In this document: piece by piece, positions 1 to 8,055 of the stretch
Layout of the letters: each line of letters starts with the position of its first letter
How positions within the stretch are numbered: the stretch's first letter is position 1
Origin: Defluviitaleaceae bacterium
Lineage (GTDB): Bacteria; Bacillota; Clostridia; Lachnospirales; UBA5962
Assembly (NCBI GenBank): GCA_009779915.1
Contig: WRBA01000018.1
Span: 1 to 45,908 of the forward strand
Length of the DNA stretch: 45,908 bases
Direction of reading: 5' to 3'
Notes under the pieces: generated by a model
Seen by the model: the letters and a program-made list of their open reading frames with translations, nothing else
Database searches by the model: none
What the model was told of the DNA's origin: nothing
Made by a program: the position numbers and the translations under genes

Positions 1-50
1 AAGGCCGGGAGGAACAAAATAATTAATTAAATTAAAAAAAATCTGAATAC
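1..50 (+). other. Degraded left contig end, overlaps right end
   Basis: Bases 1-50 align one to one with 45782-45831. Both read AAGGCCGGGAGGA at the start and TCTGAATAC just before a poly-C run; between these the left copy has several substitutions that look like poor-quality base calls. The degraded copy carries an in-frame TAA at 28-30 that the better copy lacks. I read this as one locus sequenced twice at an assembly break, so the molecule is probably circular and these 50 bases should not be used for translation. Confidence 0.8.
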
Positions 51-3000
51 CCCCCCCCCCCCCGAAACTCCAGGTGAATCAAATAACAACAACTACGATT
101 ATGTAAATGATGAGGACTGCGACGACGAAGATTGTGAGTGCGACGACGCTGATGATGACATAATCGACCATGAAGAAGCATGTGAATGCGATGAATACTG
201 TGATTATGATGAATACTGTGATTGTATTACTGCTCTTATAGTTGCAAGCAGTGCGCTTATAATCCTTCAAGAAGCGGTTTCCGTTGCTCAACAAATTGAA
301 GATGCACTCGCAGAGCATGGTTCAGTTGACCTAACTGATTTAGGTCTGTACGGCGATGTTCACTTAGACAGAACAATTGTAATTCCCCCAAATCAAGGTT
401 ATGTACTTATTACTGCAACCAGCGATGTAGTATTATTCAGCCCTATGAATCCCGAGTCTCCGGGTCAGACTGTCAGCCCCAATAGGCACATTTTTGCCGG
501 ACTAGGCCACAATGTAACTATTTCCGGCAGCATCACACTTGATGGCAACAGCACAGGCGGCGGTGTTTTTGTAGGAAGAGGAGGGGACGAAAGAGTATTG
601 CCCGGCGGAGCATTTAGCAGCGGCGAAGTAGGGCGTAATAACGGTATTACATTTAGAAACATCGTTGCTCCTCAGCACGGCGAATTAATTCAAGCAGGAC
701 ATCCTGCTTTTCAAGGAACAAGAATCTGGGTTAGTGCGGCACTTAGCCACGGCTCGGCAGTTCTTAGGCCAAACACACAGATGCAAAATGTCGGCGGTGT
801 TGGCCTTGCCACTTCAGCCCAGTGGGTTATAGGATATAACTATCGTATTCCACCCGTCCTAGTTCCTTCAAGTTGGGAAGTTGTTACCTTGTTAGGATTC
901 GGTAATCCTATGCCGAATTGGCTTAGAAGCCATCCCGGCGCTATGCTTTTCGGCGGAAATGCACTTGAACTTCACGGGATGCTACCTCCGCCAACACAAC
1001 CTCTTCCACCTCCAACCCCCACTCCTCACAATGTATACATCCTACATTTCTGGGATATATCCCAACAAGAACTTTACGAAAAAAGTTCAGACCAACTTAA
1101 CCCGCCAGCATCAGGAACAGGCCGAAACGGCGACCGTTATATCTACCAGCGCATGTCAGGGCAACGAGTGACTTCAGATGCAGGTCAGGTAAGAACGGAA
1201 TTTATTCCGACTGATTTTGTACCGGAAGGAAGACAAAACCTTACAGCTGTTAAATATGAAATTCAGCCCGGATATCCAGAACTCGGCGCCTATGAAACAG
1301 CTTGGCCCGGAGAAGGATACATCAATATTAATGAAGGCCCAATAGGCTGGGGTTTTACAATGCCGGCCCGTAATGTGGTTATTCATGTGTATTGGCAAAC
1401 AGATGAGGTAGACGAGACCTTTGTTCCTGTCGAACCAATCAGAATCCCCGTCTTTGTGGACCATTTTGAGATTGAGCATGATGATATCACAGACCGTATC
1501 CGTCAAATTAATATAAGGCAATATAGAGTAGGGTTCTTGATTAGAAACATTGAACAAAAGTACATTAACGGCATACCGCAAGATGTTTTTAATGTGGTAT
1601 CGGAAGTACTTGATGTTTCTATTGATGCGCCGTATAATTTCTATTCTCCTGATTATGACGATAATTTCATTACTGCTTATGGACCATTGGAATTTGCCCA
1701 ATGGGAAGCGGCTGTTCGCTTCTATGGTTTAGGCGATGCTGTTGGTTATGAGTTTAACCACGCTTTAACCGAAGCAGGAAACGGTCTGGAATTTAGTACG
1801 TTTCCGACTGGTGTTGACTATATTGTTATTGATGCATTGTGGTCTATCTACCTAGATGAAACCACCATTCCCGATAAAATTGAAATCCCTGTATACGTAG
1901 ACCATTTTGAAGTTTCTTACGGAACTACAAATCGTCTGCGTGACGGTGACACAATTAACATTGGAAGATGGCATGTCGGAGATTTAACCAGAACCAGTGT
2001 CCAAACATTAATTAACGGTATACCATCCGGGGAACCCGAAGTGACATATGTGCTTGATGTTTCTATTGATGCGCAATATAATTTTGATTCTGGTTATGCT
2101 GATAATTTCATTACTTCTTATGGAGCACTCTTGTTTGCTCAATGGGAAGCGGCTGTTCGCTTCTATGGTGCAGGTGATGCTGTTGGTTATGAGTTTGACT
2201 ATTCCCTAACCGAAGCAGGAAACAGTGTAGAATTTGGTGCATTTCCAACCGGTGTTGACTATATTGTTATTGATGCATTGTGGTCTATAGAGTTGGAAGA
2301 AACCTTTGTTCCTATTGAGCCAATAATAATCCCCGTTTTTGTGGATCATTTTGAGGTTGAGTATGATGATATCACAGACCGTATCCGTCAAATTAATGAA
2401 GACAGATATAGCGTAGGAAACTTGATTAGAAACATTGAACAGAAACATATTAACGGCATACCGCAAAATTATTTTAATGTGGTATCAGAAGTGCTTTATG
2501 TTGCTGTCAATGCATTGAACAATTTCCATGAAGCCTACGAATATAGGTTTGAAACTGTTGAATTTGTTCAATGGGAGCCAACAACAGCTATTCGTTTCTA
2601 TGACGAAAATAATGAGTCTGTTATTCCCTATCCCATTACTTCTGTTGCCTTTAGCAATAATACTTTGACTACAGCAGGACACAATGTGGTATTTGGTGCA
2701 TTTCCAACCAATGTTGACCATATTGTTATTGATGCATTATGGTCTGTAGAGCCTGTTGTTACATTAACACCATCACCAATCCGTATATATGTGGACCATT
2801 TCCAGATTGATGCCAATTACAATCGCATCCCTGTAGATTCACGTATAAGCGGAGGTTTTTTTGCGCTCGGAACATTAAATTATCCTGTTAACTTTATGCC
2901 CGTCAATGCAGCAAATAACAGACGTGCTGTTGATTTAACAAATTTTACCGCGCGCAACGTCAGCTTTGTACAATGGGATTCTTCTATTGTCCGTTTCTTT

Positions 3001-3555
3001 GATGAAAGTGGTAATGCTTTAGGCTCTGCTGCCGGTGCTGTATCCCTTGCTTCACAAAGCGCATTTGTCGTTATAAACTTTGGTTTGTTGCCTGAGGGAA
3101 CAGATTATATTGTTATTGATGCTCTTTGGAGATTTACACCATCTACAATAACCGAGCCGCCAACGAATCCACCTACTATTCCTACGGATCCGGCTGAACC
3201 TGCCGAACCTACAATTCCAACTAATCCTCTAGTTCCTGCGGATCCCGGGCCTGCACCTGTAACATTTGCTCCGGGACTTCCTTCACCCTCTGCGCCGGCC
3301 CCATTTGCATTGTCTGAAGAGGTAAATTCGGAAGAAGACGAGCCGGCTCCGCCATTATTTGCTCCTATAATCCCGAATTTCCCGCAAGCGGAAGATGAGG
3401 ATGACGAGCCAGGCCCACCACTTCAGGCTCCGCCGCCTCCAAATCCACAAACAGGAGATGACCAAAGTTTTATAGGATTTATAGCTTCTGCTTCGGGTCT
3501 TGGCCTCTCCATGGCTGCATTGTTCTTTGCTCTTATTACAAAGAGAAAAAAGTAA
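31..3555 (+). CDS. Sortase-anchored surface protein with four tandem repeats (3' part of wrap-around gene)
   Basis: This is the main body of a secreted cell-wall protein whose signal peptide lies at the other window end (45544). The frame is open from 31, although an internal ATG at 445 gives the longest ATG-initiated frame; there is no ribosome site at 445, so I join it to 45544 across the poly-C tract, giving roughly 1,260 residues. In order: a short oligoproline, an acidic Cys-rich stretch (about 85-225), a beta-helix-like segment with Gly-rich turns (370-800), four repeats each beginning VDHFE/Q and ending VIDALW (1456-3129), a Pro/acidic stalk, NPQTG at 3442-3456, a hydrophobic helix and the tail KRKK. 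NPQTG plus helix plus basic tail is a class B sortase-type sorting signal, matching the plasmid's own sortase at 7180-8037. The repeat unit is not a family I recognise by name. Its role, probably adhesion, is inferred. Confidence 0.85.
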   Translation: MKKNLNTPPPPETPGESNNNNYDYVNDEDCDDEDCECDDADDDIIDHEEACECDEYCDYDEYCDCITALIVASSALIILQEAVSVAQQIEDALAEHGSVDLTDLGLYGDVHLDRTIVIPPNQGYVLITATSDVVLFSPMNPESPGQTVSPNRHIFAGLGHNVTISGSITLDGNSTGGGVFVGRGGDERVLPGGAFSSGEVGRNNGITFRNIVAPQHGELIQAGHPAFQGTRIWVSAALSHGSAVLRPNTQMQNVGGVGLATSAQWVIGYNYRIPPVLVPSSWEVVTLLGFGNPMPNWLRSHPGAMLFGGNALELHGMLPPPTQPLPPPTPTPHNVYILHFWDISQQELYEKSSDQLNPPASGTGRNGDRYIYQRMSGQRVTSDAGQVRTEFIPTDFVPEGRQNLTAVKYEIQPGYPELGAYETAWPGEGYININEGPIGWGFTMPARNVVIHVYWQTDEVDETFVPVEPIRIPVFVDHFEIEHDDITDRIRQINIRQYRVGFLIRNIEQKYINGIPQDVFNVVSEVLDVSIDAPYNFYSPDYDDNFITAYGPLEFAQWEAAVRFYGLGDAVGYEFNHALTEAGNGLEFSTFPTGVDYIVIDALWSIYLDETTIPDKIEIPVYVDHFEVSYGTTNRLRDGDTINIGRWHVGDLTRTSVQTLINGIPSGEPEVTYVLDVSIDAQYNFDSGYADNFITSYGALLFAQWEAAVRFYGAGDAVGYEFDYSLTEAGNSVEFGAFPTGVDYIVIDALWSIELEETFVPIEPIIIPVFVDHFEVEYDDITDRIRQINEDRYSVGNLIRNIEQKHINGIPQNYFNVVSEVLYVAVNALNNFHEAYEYRFETVEFVQWEPTTAIRFYDENNESVIPYPITSVAFSNNTLTTAGHNVVFGAFPTNVDHIVIDALWSVEPVVTLTPSPIRIYVDHFQIDANYNRIPVDSRISGGFFALGTLNYPVNFMPVNAANNRRAVDLTNFTARNVSFVQWDSSIVRFFDESGNALGSAAGAVSLASQSAFVVINFGLLPEGTDYIVIDALWRFTPSTITEPPTNPPTIPTDPAEPAEPTIPTNPLVPADPGPAPVTFAPGLPSPSAPAPFALSEEVNSEEDEPAPPLFAPIIPNFPQAEDEDDEPGPPLQAPPPPNPQTGDDQSFIGFIASASGLGLSMAALFFALITKRKK
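50..63 (+). repeat. Poly-C homopolymer tract in coding sequence, left copy
   Basis: Fourteen consecutive C residues follow the codon start TA of a Tyr codon and run directly into the in-frame sequence encoding ETPGESN. With 14 Cs the upstream frame (from 45544) reads out of frame and meets a TGA within about ten codons. Tracts of 13 or 16 Cs would restore the long frame. The exact length is uncertain because it lies at a contig end. Confidence 0.75.
1456..3129 (+). repeat. Four tandem protein-coding repeats, period about 440-450 bp
   Basis: Units at 1456-1842, 1897-2283, 2341-2742 and 2791-3129 each encode a module opening with VDHFE or VDHFQ and closing with VIDALW. Units 1 and 2 are both exactly 129 codons and share long stretches of near-identical DNA, for example around CTTGATGTTTCTATTGATGC and the segment encoding GVDYIVIDALWSI. 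Unit 3 shares the DDITDRIRQIN stretch with unit 1. Unit 4 is the most diverged. This is consistent with recent internal duplication and possible repeat-number variation. Confidence 0.85.
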
Positions 3556-3631
3556 CAAAGCAGTTTGTCAATAACGAATTGGTTAGTTGGTCAGTATCTT
3601 TAATTAACGAGATAAGTACGCAAAACAAAAA

Positions 3632-3688
3632 GACAGGGTAAGCATTCGCCCTGTCGGTAGAGGATGGGGCAATAAAGCCCCATCCTCT
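3632..3688 (+). terminator. Two hairpins downstream of surface-protein gene
   Basis: A 7-bp stem (3632-3638 with 3649-3655) is followed by a perfect 12-bp GC-rich stem (3659-3670 with 3677-3688, loop AATAAA) and then ATTTCTAT. The position 80-130 bases after the stop at 3555 fits transcription termination of the plus-strand gene, although the T-run is weak. Confidence 0.6.
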
Positions 3689-3694
3689 ATTTCT

Positions 3695-3756
3695 ATATAC
3701 ATATATCTACATGAGTATATCTGTATACGAATATACTCATGTAGATATATGTATAT
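3695..3756. repeat. AT-rich 26-bp perfect inverted repeat (palindrome family, copy A)
   Basis: Left arm 3695-3720 and right arm 3731-3756 are perfect reverse complements with a 10-base centre. The motif GAGTATATCTGTAT is shared with copy C (18877-18964), and the ATATGTAT-type core with copy B (14322-14386). It lies between two convergent genes but is flanked on both sides by separate terminator-like stems, so termination alone does not explain it. Confidence 0.75.
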
Positions 3757-3762
3757 CATTAA

Positions 3763-3793
3763 AAAAGCACTTCCCAGTTAGGGAAGTGCTTTT
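3763..3793 (-). terminator. Terminator of M6 protease gene
   Basis: A perfect 13-bp stem (3763-3775 with 3781-3793, loop AGTTA) is followed on the minus strand by six Ts. It starts 11 bases after the minus-strand stop at 3804. This is a classic intrinsic terminator. Confidence 0.85.
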
Positions 3794-3803
3794 AGATTTA
3801 ATT

Positions 3804-6200
3804 TTAGGATATGGTCTGTGTGACAACAGGAATGCCGTCTGCAGTTATAGATATATGAACGCCATCTCCTGTAGTTGCAACTGTTATGCTGTATACACGC
3901 CCGCCCGCATCCAGCAGCTCACCCAGAAGAGATGTAGGCAAAATCAAGCTGTTGGTATTTGAATTAATAGCTAAATCAGATGCATTTGCAACCAGCATTG
4001 CCAGTGTTTCAGCATATATCGTAAAGGCAGCATCATTAGCAATGGTCAGTGTAGGTATATTGGCCCCCAAAGCAATTTGATTTTGAATTCTGGCATGATT
4101 TTGAGGTGCAACGCTGCCCGCAAATTGAGGCATAGCAGCAGTCCCTGATATACCGGCCATAGAGCCGATAATCCTTGGACCCAAGGCTCCGCCGGAACTC
4201 TCAAGATTAATTTCTACTTCCATAACATCGCCTCTATTGCTATGAACAATAATTTCTACACCCGTTGCTACATTTCTTCCTCCGGGATTACCTGAGCCGC
4301 TGTGGAAGTGACTATTGGGATTTGTGTCTGCGCCAAAAGTGTTGAATTGTCCGGCAGAGAAGAAGTGGTCTTGCTTTGCTCCCCATTGTACAATAGATGC
4401 CGCCAAAAGATTACTGCCGTCCGCCTCACGTACATCTACCATCAGATGATGTGCATTGTTGTTGTTGCGTCTTGGAACACTAGGGTCTTCGCTCCACATG
4501 GCGTCATCCACATGGAAAATAATAATGCCTCCCGGAGTGTTAGGATTTGTAACCCACATGGAAAGTCCCGCATCCCATGTGCTGTCCATATGACGATTTT
4601 CTACCAGAAAGTATTGCGTGCTGCTTGCCGGGCTGGTTACCATTAACACATTGTGATTTCCGCTGTTAAAACTGTTTACATTCCCTCTCCATTGCCCTTC
4701 AGAAATGATTGTCGGCCTTATATATCCCAGCTGTATCAAAGACCAGGGGTCAAAAGCTGTGGGTCTATGCCCTGCCGCCACGTCTTGCGGGCCTCTGCCC
4801 CAGTTGCCGAATGCCATTACACTATATGGACCTATGCCTTCGGACTGTCCTGTTATATCATAAAGATCAGGAAGACCAAGAACATGACCCAGTTCATGCA
4901 CGGCAGTTCCTATTCCCATAACATGTCCGCCGCGCTGTCTTTCGCCATAAGCCATATAACGCGGCCAGCCCGCTTGGCCTACATAAGAACCTCTGTACTG
5001 CCATGCATGAGCCCAGATATGTCCTCCGGGGTTATATCCGCCGTCGGCCGCTTCGCCGCCGGCAAAGATTGCAGCAACTTGAACACCGCCAAAATCGAAG
5101 TTTGTGTTTTCATATACAGCCGCCAAAACAGCGGATACAGTATCCCTTACAGTCTCATGCCCGGTAGGATTTGCCCAAGCCCTTACAGGGTGATTTGTGT
5201 GCACATGTGCGCGAACAACCCCGCTATGAGTTGAAGGAGTGATAGTAATGCTTAAACCGTTTGCATCAAATGTGCCGCCTGTGGTTACATTGCCTGCGGG
5301 AACAAATATATTCCTGCCTCCGGACATATCTCTAAAGTAGTTAGCAACGGAAATAGCTCCCGGCGCTGTGTTAAAGTATTTATTGTGGTAAAAGGCAGAA
5401 TCTTCTACCATGGGCATATCGTCAAACTCTATCATCAGTACCAGCAGACGCTGATTTGTCTGTATGTGAGTGGCAGCATTAGCCGCCAAAACCATATTGG
5501 ACGAAGCCATAGCCGGCATAGGCGGGCCAAAGGACGGTCCGGTTTGATTAAATGTTGTGGTTCTTACCGCAAAACTCGGCAAAACTCCGCCGCCTGTTCC
5601 GGGCGTAGGGGTAGGTGTGGGCTGCGGTCCTGTTCCGTCAGTAACTCCCGAGCCACCTGAACCGCCCGGGGGCTGCATTATATTAGGGAAATCGGGTATA
5701 GTGGGCGGCAGCAAAGGCTGTCCCGGTTGTATTGGCTGAATAGGTATATTTATTATGGGAGCAGGTGTTGCTACAGGAGATGCGGTTACAGCCGCTTCTC
5801 TGTGGTCTATTAACACTTCGCCGTTTAAAAACTCTATCATAGGATTTCCCGGATCAAATCTCCATCCGGCTTCAATTAATGGCAAAATAGAATCCCTTTG
5901 AATTCTTGCTGCGCCGGATACGCCTATATTTTGGCCCAAAGGCAGTATTTGCCCATTGTATACTTCTGCATATCGCCAATTACCGCTTGTTTCATCATAT
6001 GCAGTAACAAAACCATCCGGAGTTTCCCACCAAGAAAAGAATTCATCTCCTCGGAAAAATAAGGTTATCTGGCTTCCGTCAGCTTGATAAAATGTAAAAG
6101 GGAAAGGATTTGCCGGAGCAGCATGTGTATGCAGCCCGCCCATAGATACAAGGAGGCCCACCACCATAGCAGCCGTTAAATATCTTAGAACCTTTTTCAT
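3804..6200 (-). CDS. Secreted M6-family zinc metalloprotease
   Basis: A 798-residue protein predicted to be an exported peptidase of the immune-inhibitor-A (M6) family, which cleaves extracellular proteins. It has a clear signal peptide (residues 1-27, MKKVLRYL then a hydrophobic stretch ending THA), an N-terminal region with the family's W-rich pro-segment (FFSWWETPDGF), a Pro/Gly linker near 150-200, and the zinc site HELGHVLGLPDLYD starting at about His435. The C-terminal part is beta-rich and carries no sorting motif, so the protein is likely secreted free. The start is set by AAGGAGGT before ATG at 6200. It has its own consensus promoter (6270-6298) and terminator (3763-3793), so it is a separate unit although it follows the sortase run. 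In Clostridioides difficile a secreted metalloprotease releases sortase B substrates; a similar role here is only inference. Confidence 0.85.
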   Translation of the reverse strand: MKKVLRYLTAAMVVGLLVSMGGLHTHAAPANPFPFTFYQADGSQITLFFRGDEFFSWWETPDGFVTAYDETSGNWRYAEVYNGQILPLGQNIGVSGAARIQRDSILPLIEAGWRFDPGNPMIEFLNGEVLIDHREAAVTASPVATPAPIINIPIQPIQPGQPLLPPTIPDFPNIMQPPGGSGGSGVTDGTGPQPTPTPTPGTGGGVLPSFAVRTTTFNQTGPSFGPPMPAMASSNMVLAANAATHIQTNQRLLVLMIEFDDMPMVEDSAFYHNKYFNTAPGAISVANYFRDMSGGRNIFVPAGNVTTGGTFDANGLSITITPSTHSGVVRAHVHTNHPVRAWANPTGHETVRDTVSAVLAAVYENTNFDFGGVQVAAIFAGGEAADGGYNPGGHIWAHAWQYRGSYVGQAGWPRYMAYGERQRGGHVMGIGTAVHELGHVLGLPDLYDITGQSEGIGPYSVMAFGNWGRGPQDVAAGHRPTAFDPWSLIQLGYIRPTIISEGQWRGNVNSFNSGNHNVLMVTSPASSTQYFLVENRHMDSTWDAGLSMWVTNPNTPGGIIIFHVDDAMWSEDPSVPRRNNNNAHHLMVDVREADGSNLLAASIVQWGAKQDHFFSAGQFNTFGADTNPNSHFHSGSGNPGGRNVATGVEIIVHSNRGDVMEVEINLESSGGALGPRIIGSMAGISGTAAMPQFAGSVAPQNHARIQNQIALGANIPTLTIANDAAFTIYAETLAMLVANASDLAINSNTNSLILPTSLLGELLDAGGRVYSITVATTGDGVHISITADGIPVVTQTIS

Positions 6201-6269
6201 AAATTTTAACCTCCTTAAAAATAGTTTACATCAATAGACTGTATTGTCATGTGATTATTTATCCTTTAT

Positions 6270-6298
6270 ATTATATAACTTTAAAAAACAATTGTCAA
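6270..6298 (-). promoter_or_regulatory. Consensus sigma-A promoter for M6 protease
   Basis: On the minus strand TTGACA (6293-6298) and TATAAT (6270-6275) are separated by exactly 17 bases. Both hexamers are perfect consensus, suggesting strong constitutive expression of the protease downstream. Confidence 0.85.
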
Positions 6299-6341
6299 GT
6301 CTTTTCATTAGAAAAAACCAGATAATTAAAAAGGGTTTTAG

Positions 6342-7157
6342 TTAAAATATTTGTTTGTTTGTACTAGTTTGCAATTTATCTTTACTAAAAACTATAGCAA
6401 CATCATCCTCATGATATATCATTCCTTTCCGTTCAGGAAGTGCACCATAAGGTACGGCTTTCTCGGGTGCGGCATTTTTGGCTGCACTAATAAATCTATT
6501 GAAATATTCTTTATTAAATTCCCTTCCGGAATGACCTATAAAAAATGTATCAAACTCTAACTTTAAGCTTCTCTCAAGCATAGCAATATATTCAGAAACA
6601 GATGTAGATTCCTCCAAAAACAGCCATAAATGGGGATTTGCGCCGTCACTTGTCAGCAATACTCTTTTTTCTTGTGCCAGAAGACCAACAGACCCTTGAG
6701 TATGTCCTTCCATTTTTACAACTTCAAGGCATAGCCCGCCCAAATCAAATACTTGTCCGATTTTCATGTCCTTCAAATTCCCTGCGCCTGAATGTATATA
6801 GGCATCATCATCGAAGTTCTCAGGCAAAGATATCCCTTTAGAGGCCGCACCATCCAAAGCCCTTTTTTTAGCTGTCCTGCCTGTGTGCCTTAAGCATAAC
6901 TCTTTATCATCTTCATAAATCCAGGCCGATTCAAATTGATAAGACCCGTTTGCATGGTCAATATGCCCATGACTCAGCACCACTTCTAATGGCAGATTTG
7001 TAATGCTTCGAATGACAGGCGAAATTGGCGCAAAACCATATGCACTGTCATATAATAATGCTTTTTCTTCGCCTACAACCAAGTACATATACACATCCAT
7101 AGGGTCATGTATTCCGTATAGCCAAGGATGGAGTTTTTCGATTGTATAATATTCCAT
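6342..7157 (-). CDS. Metallo-beta-lactamase-fold hydrolase
   Basis: A 271-residue cytoplasmic protein with the MBL-fold metal motif SHGHIDHANG, a downstream GHTQGS histidine, a TSDGANP segment in the place of the usual metal-bridging aspartate, and a late IGHSG histidine. These are the ligands expected of a dinuclear-metal hydrolase; the substrate cannot be told. I chose ATG at 7157 because GGGAGG lies just upstream; a longer frame would overlap the sortase gene. It is 22 bases downstream of the sortase gene and probably the last gene of the moxR-DUF58-DUF4129-sortase transcript. No hairpin terminator is evident in the 140 bases after it. Confidence 0.8.
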   Translation of the reverse strand: MEYYTIEKLHPWLYGIHDPMDVYMYLVVGEEKALLYDSAYGFAPISPVIRSITNLPLEVVLSHGHIDHANGSYQFESAWIYEDDKELCLRHTGRTAKKRALDGAASKGISLPENFDDDAYIHSGAGNLKDMKIGQVFDLGGLCLEVVKMEGHTQGSVGLLAQEKRVLLTSDGANPHLWLFLEESTSVSEYIAMLERSLKLEFDTFFIGHSGREFNKEYFNRFISAAKNAAPEKAVPYGALPERKGMIYHEDDVAIVFSKDKLQTSTNKQIF

Positions 7158-7179
7158 AAAGGCCTCCCTGAAATTTGAT

Positions 7180-8037
7180 TTACCTGACAATCTCTATAGT
7201 CTGCGCCAGCCTGCCAACAACAACATATCTGGTATCTATTTCTGCATTTGTGCAGGTAGACAAAACCAATATATTATCATCTGCGCTCGCCGTTATACCG
7301 ACATTATGCACACTTCGGCGAATTATTTCATCTACTAATTCTCCAAATTCTTCTTGGCTTCCAAATTCCACTTGTATATAATAAAAATCAATGCGAGTGG
7401 AAAATACCGAAAATACTTCATAAATCATTACATTGTCATCTGTTATGATTTTTATATGCGGGTGAGCATCAAGAAAACTGCGGTCCATATAATATCTTAA
7501 ATTATGAAACATAGTGCCATTGCGCATATTGTGTCCGTATATAACGGTATTAGGGTCGGAAAAATCTATATTGTTGCGATAATCCATAAATATAGCCCCA
7601 TTTGCGTTAGAATTACCAAATGCGTCCACATAAAGGTATCGCGAGTTGTCCGGCCCTTGCACAACCACATTATTTATATTAGTGCCATCAATATAAATAT
7701 ACGCAACAATATCAGGATTGTTCATCATAGCCCTTGCTTCATCCAAAGGTGATGTTCCAAAGAACATAGGTTCTGTAGACTCTTCCCAATCCTCTGATTC
7801 GGTCTGCGGAACAGACAGGGCCACAATATCATTGATGCTTTGCATTTGGTCCGAAAACATATCCCGCATGGCATCAGAACTTTCTTGGGCAATCCGTCCG
7901 TCTCTCAACCACATGTAATAATCATAGGCATAATAGGCAAAGGCAGCCCCAAAGCCTACTATAGCAAAGATAGCTATATACAGAACAATATTGCTTTTCT
8001 TTTTAGATTTTTTTATTGATTTATTATTACTTTTCAT
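7180..8037 (-). CDS. Class B sortase
   Basis: A 285-residue membrane-anchored transpeptidase that should cut a C-terminal sorting motif between Thr and Gly/Ser and join the protein to peptidoglycan. A Lys-rich N-terminus precedes one membrane helix (about 17-39), placing the catalytic domain outside. The sortase fold shows the catalytic His169 (VIYGHNM), Cys262 (LSTCT) and Arg270 (DTRYVVVGRL). The ordering and the long segment between His and Cys fit class B. GGAGGA precedes ATG at 8037. Known class B sortases recognise NPQTN (Staphylococcus) or (S/N/P)PxTG (clostridia); four proteins on this plasmid end in NPQTG or NPQTS, so substrate matching is a strong inference. It sits in the same run as MoxR/DUF58/DUF4129. 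Confidence 0.92.
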   Translation of the reverse strand: MKSNNKSIKKSKKKSNIVLYIAIFAIVGFGAAFAYYAYDYYMWLRDGRIAQESSDAMRDMFSDQMQSINDIVALSVPQTESEDWEESTEPMFFGTSPLDEARAMMNNPDIVAYIYIDGTNINNVVVQGPDNSRYLYVDAFGNSNANGAIFMDYRNNIDFSDPNTVIYGHNMRNGTMFHNLRYYMDRSFLDAHPHIKIITDDNVMIYEVFSVFSTRIDFYYIQVEFGSQEEFGELVDEIIRRSVHNVGITASADDNILVLSTCTNAEIDTRYVVVGRLAQTIEIVR

Positions 8038-8055
8038 TTAATATTCCTCCAAAAA

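Noticed and set aside
1174-1701. A 175-residue minus-strand frame inside the repeat-bearing surface protein.
   Set aside because: It is opposite a clearly coding frame, has no ribosome site or known motif, and similar shadows recur opposite each repeat unit.
445-3555. Starting the surface protein at ATG 445.
   Set aside because: No ribosome site or signal peptide is present there; the frame is open to 31, and the signal peptide is found at the other end at 45544.
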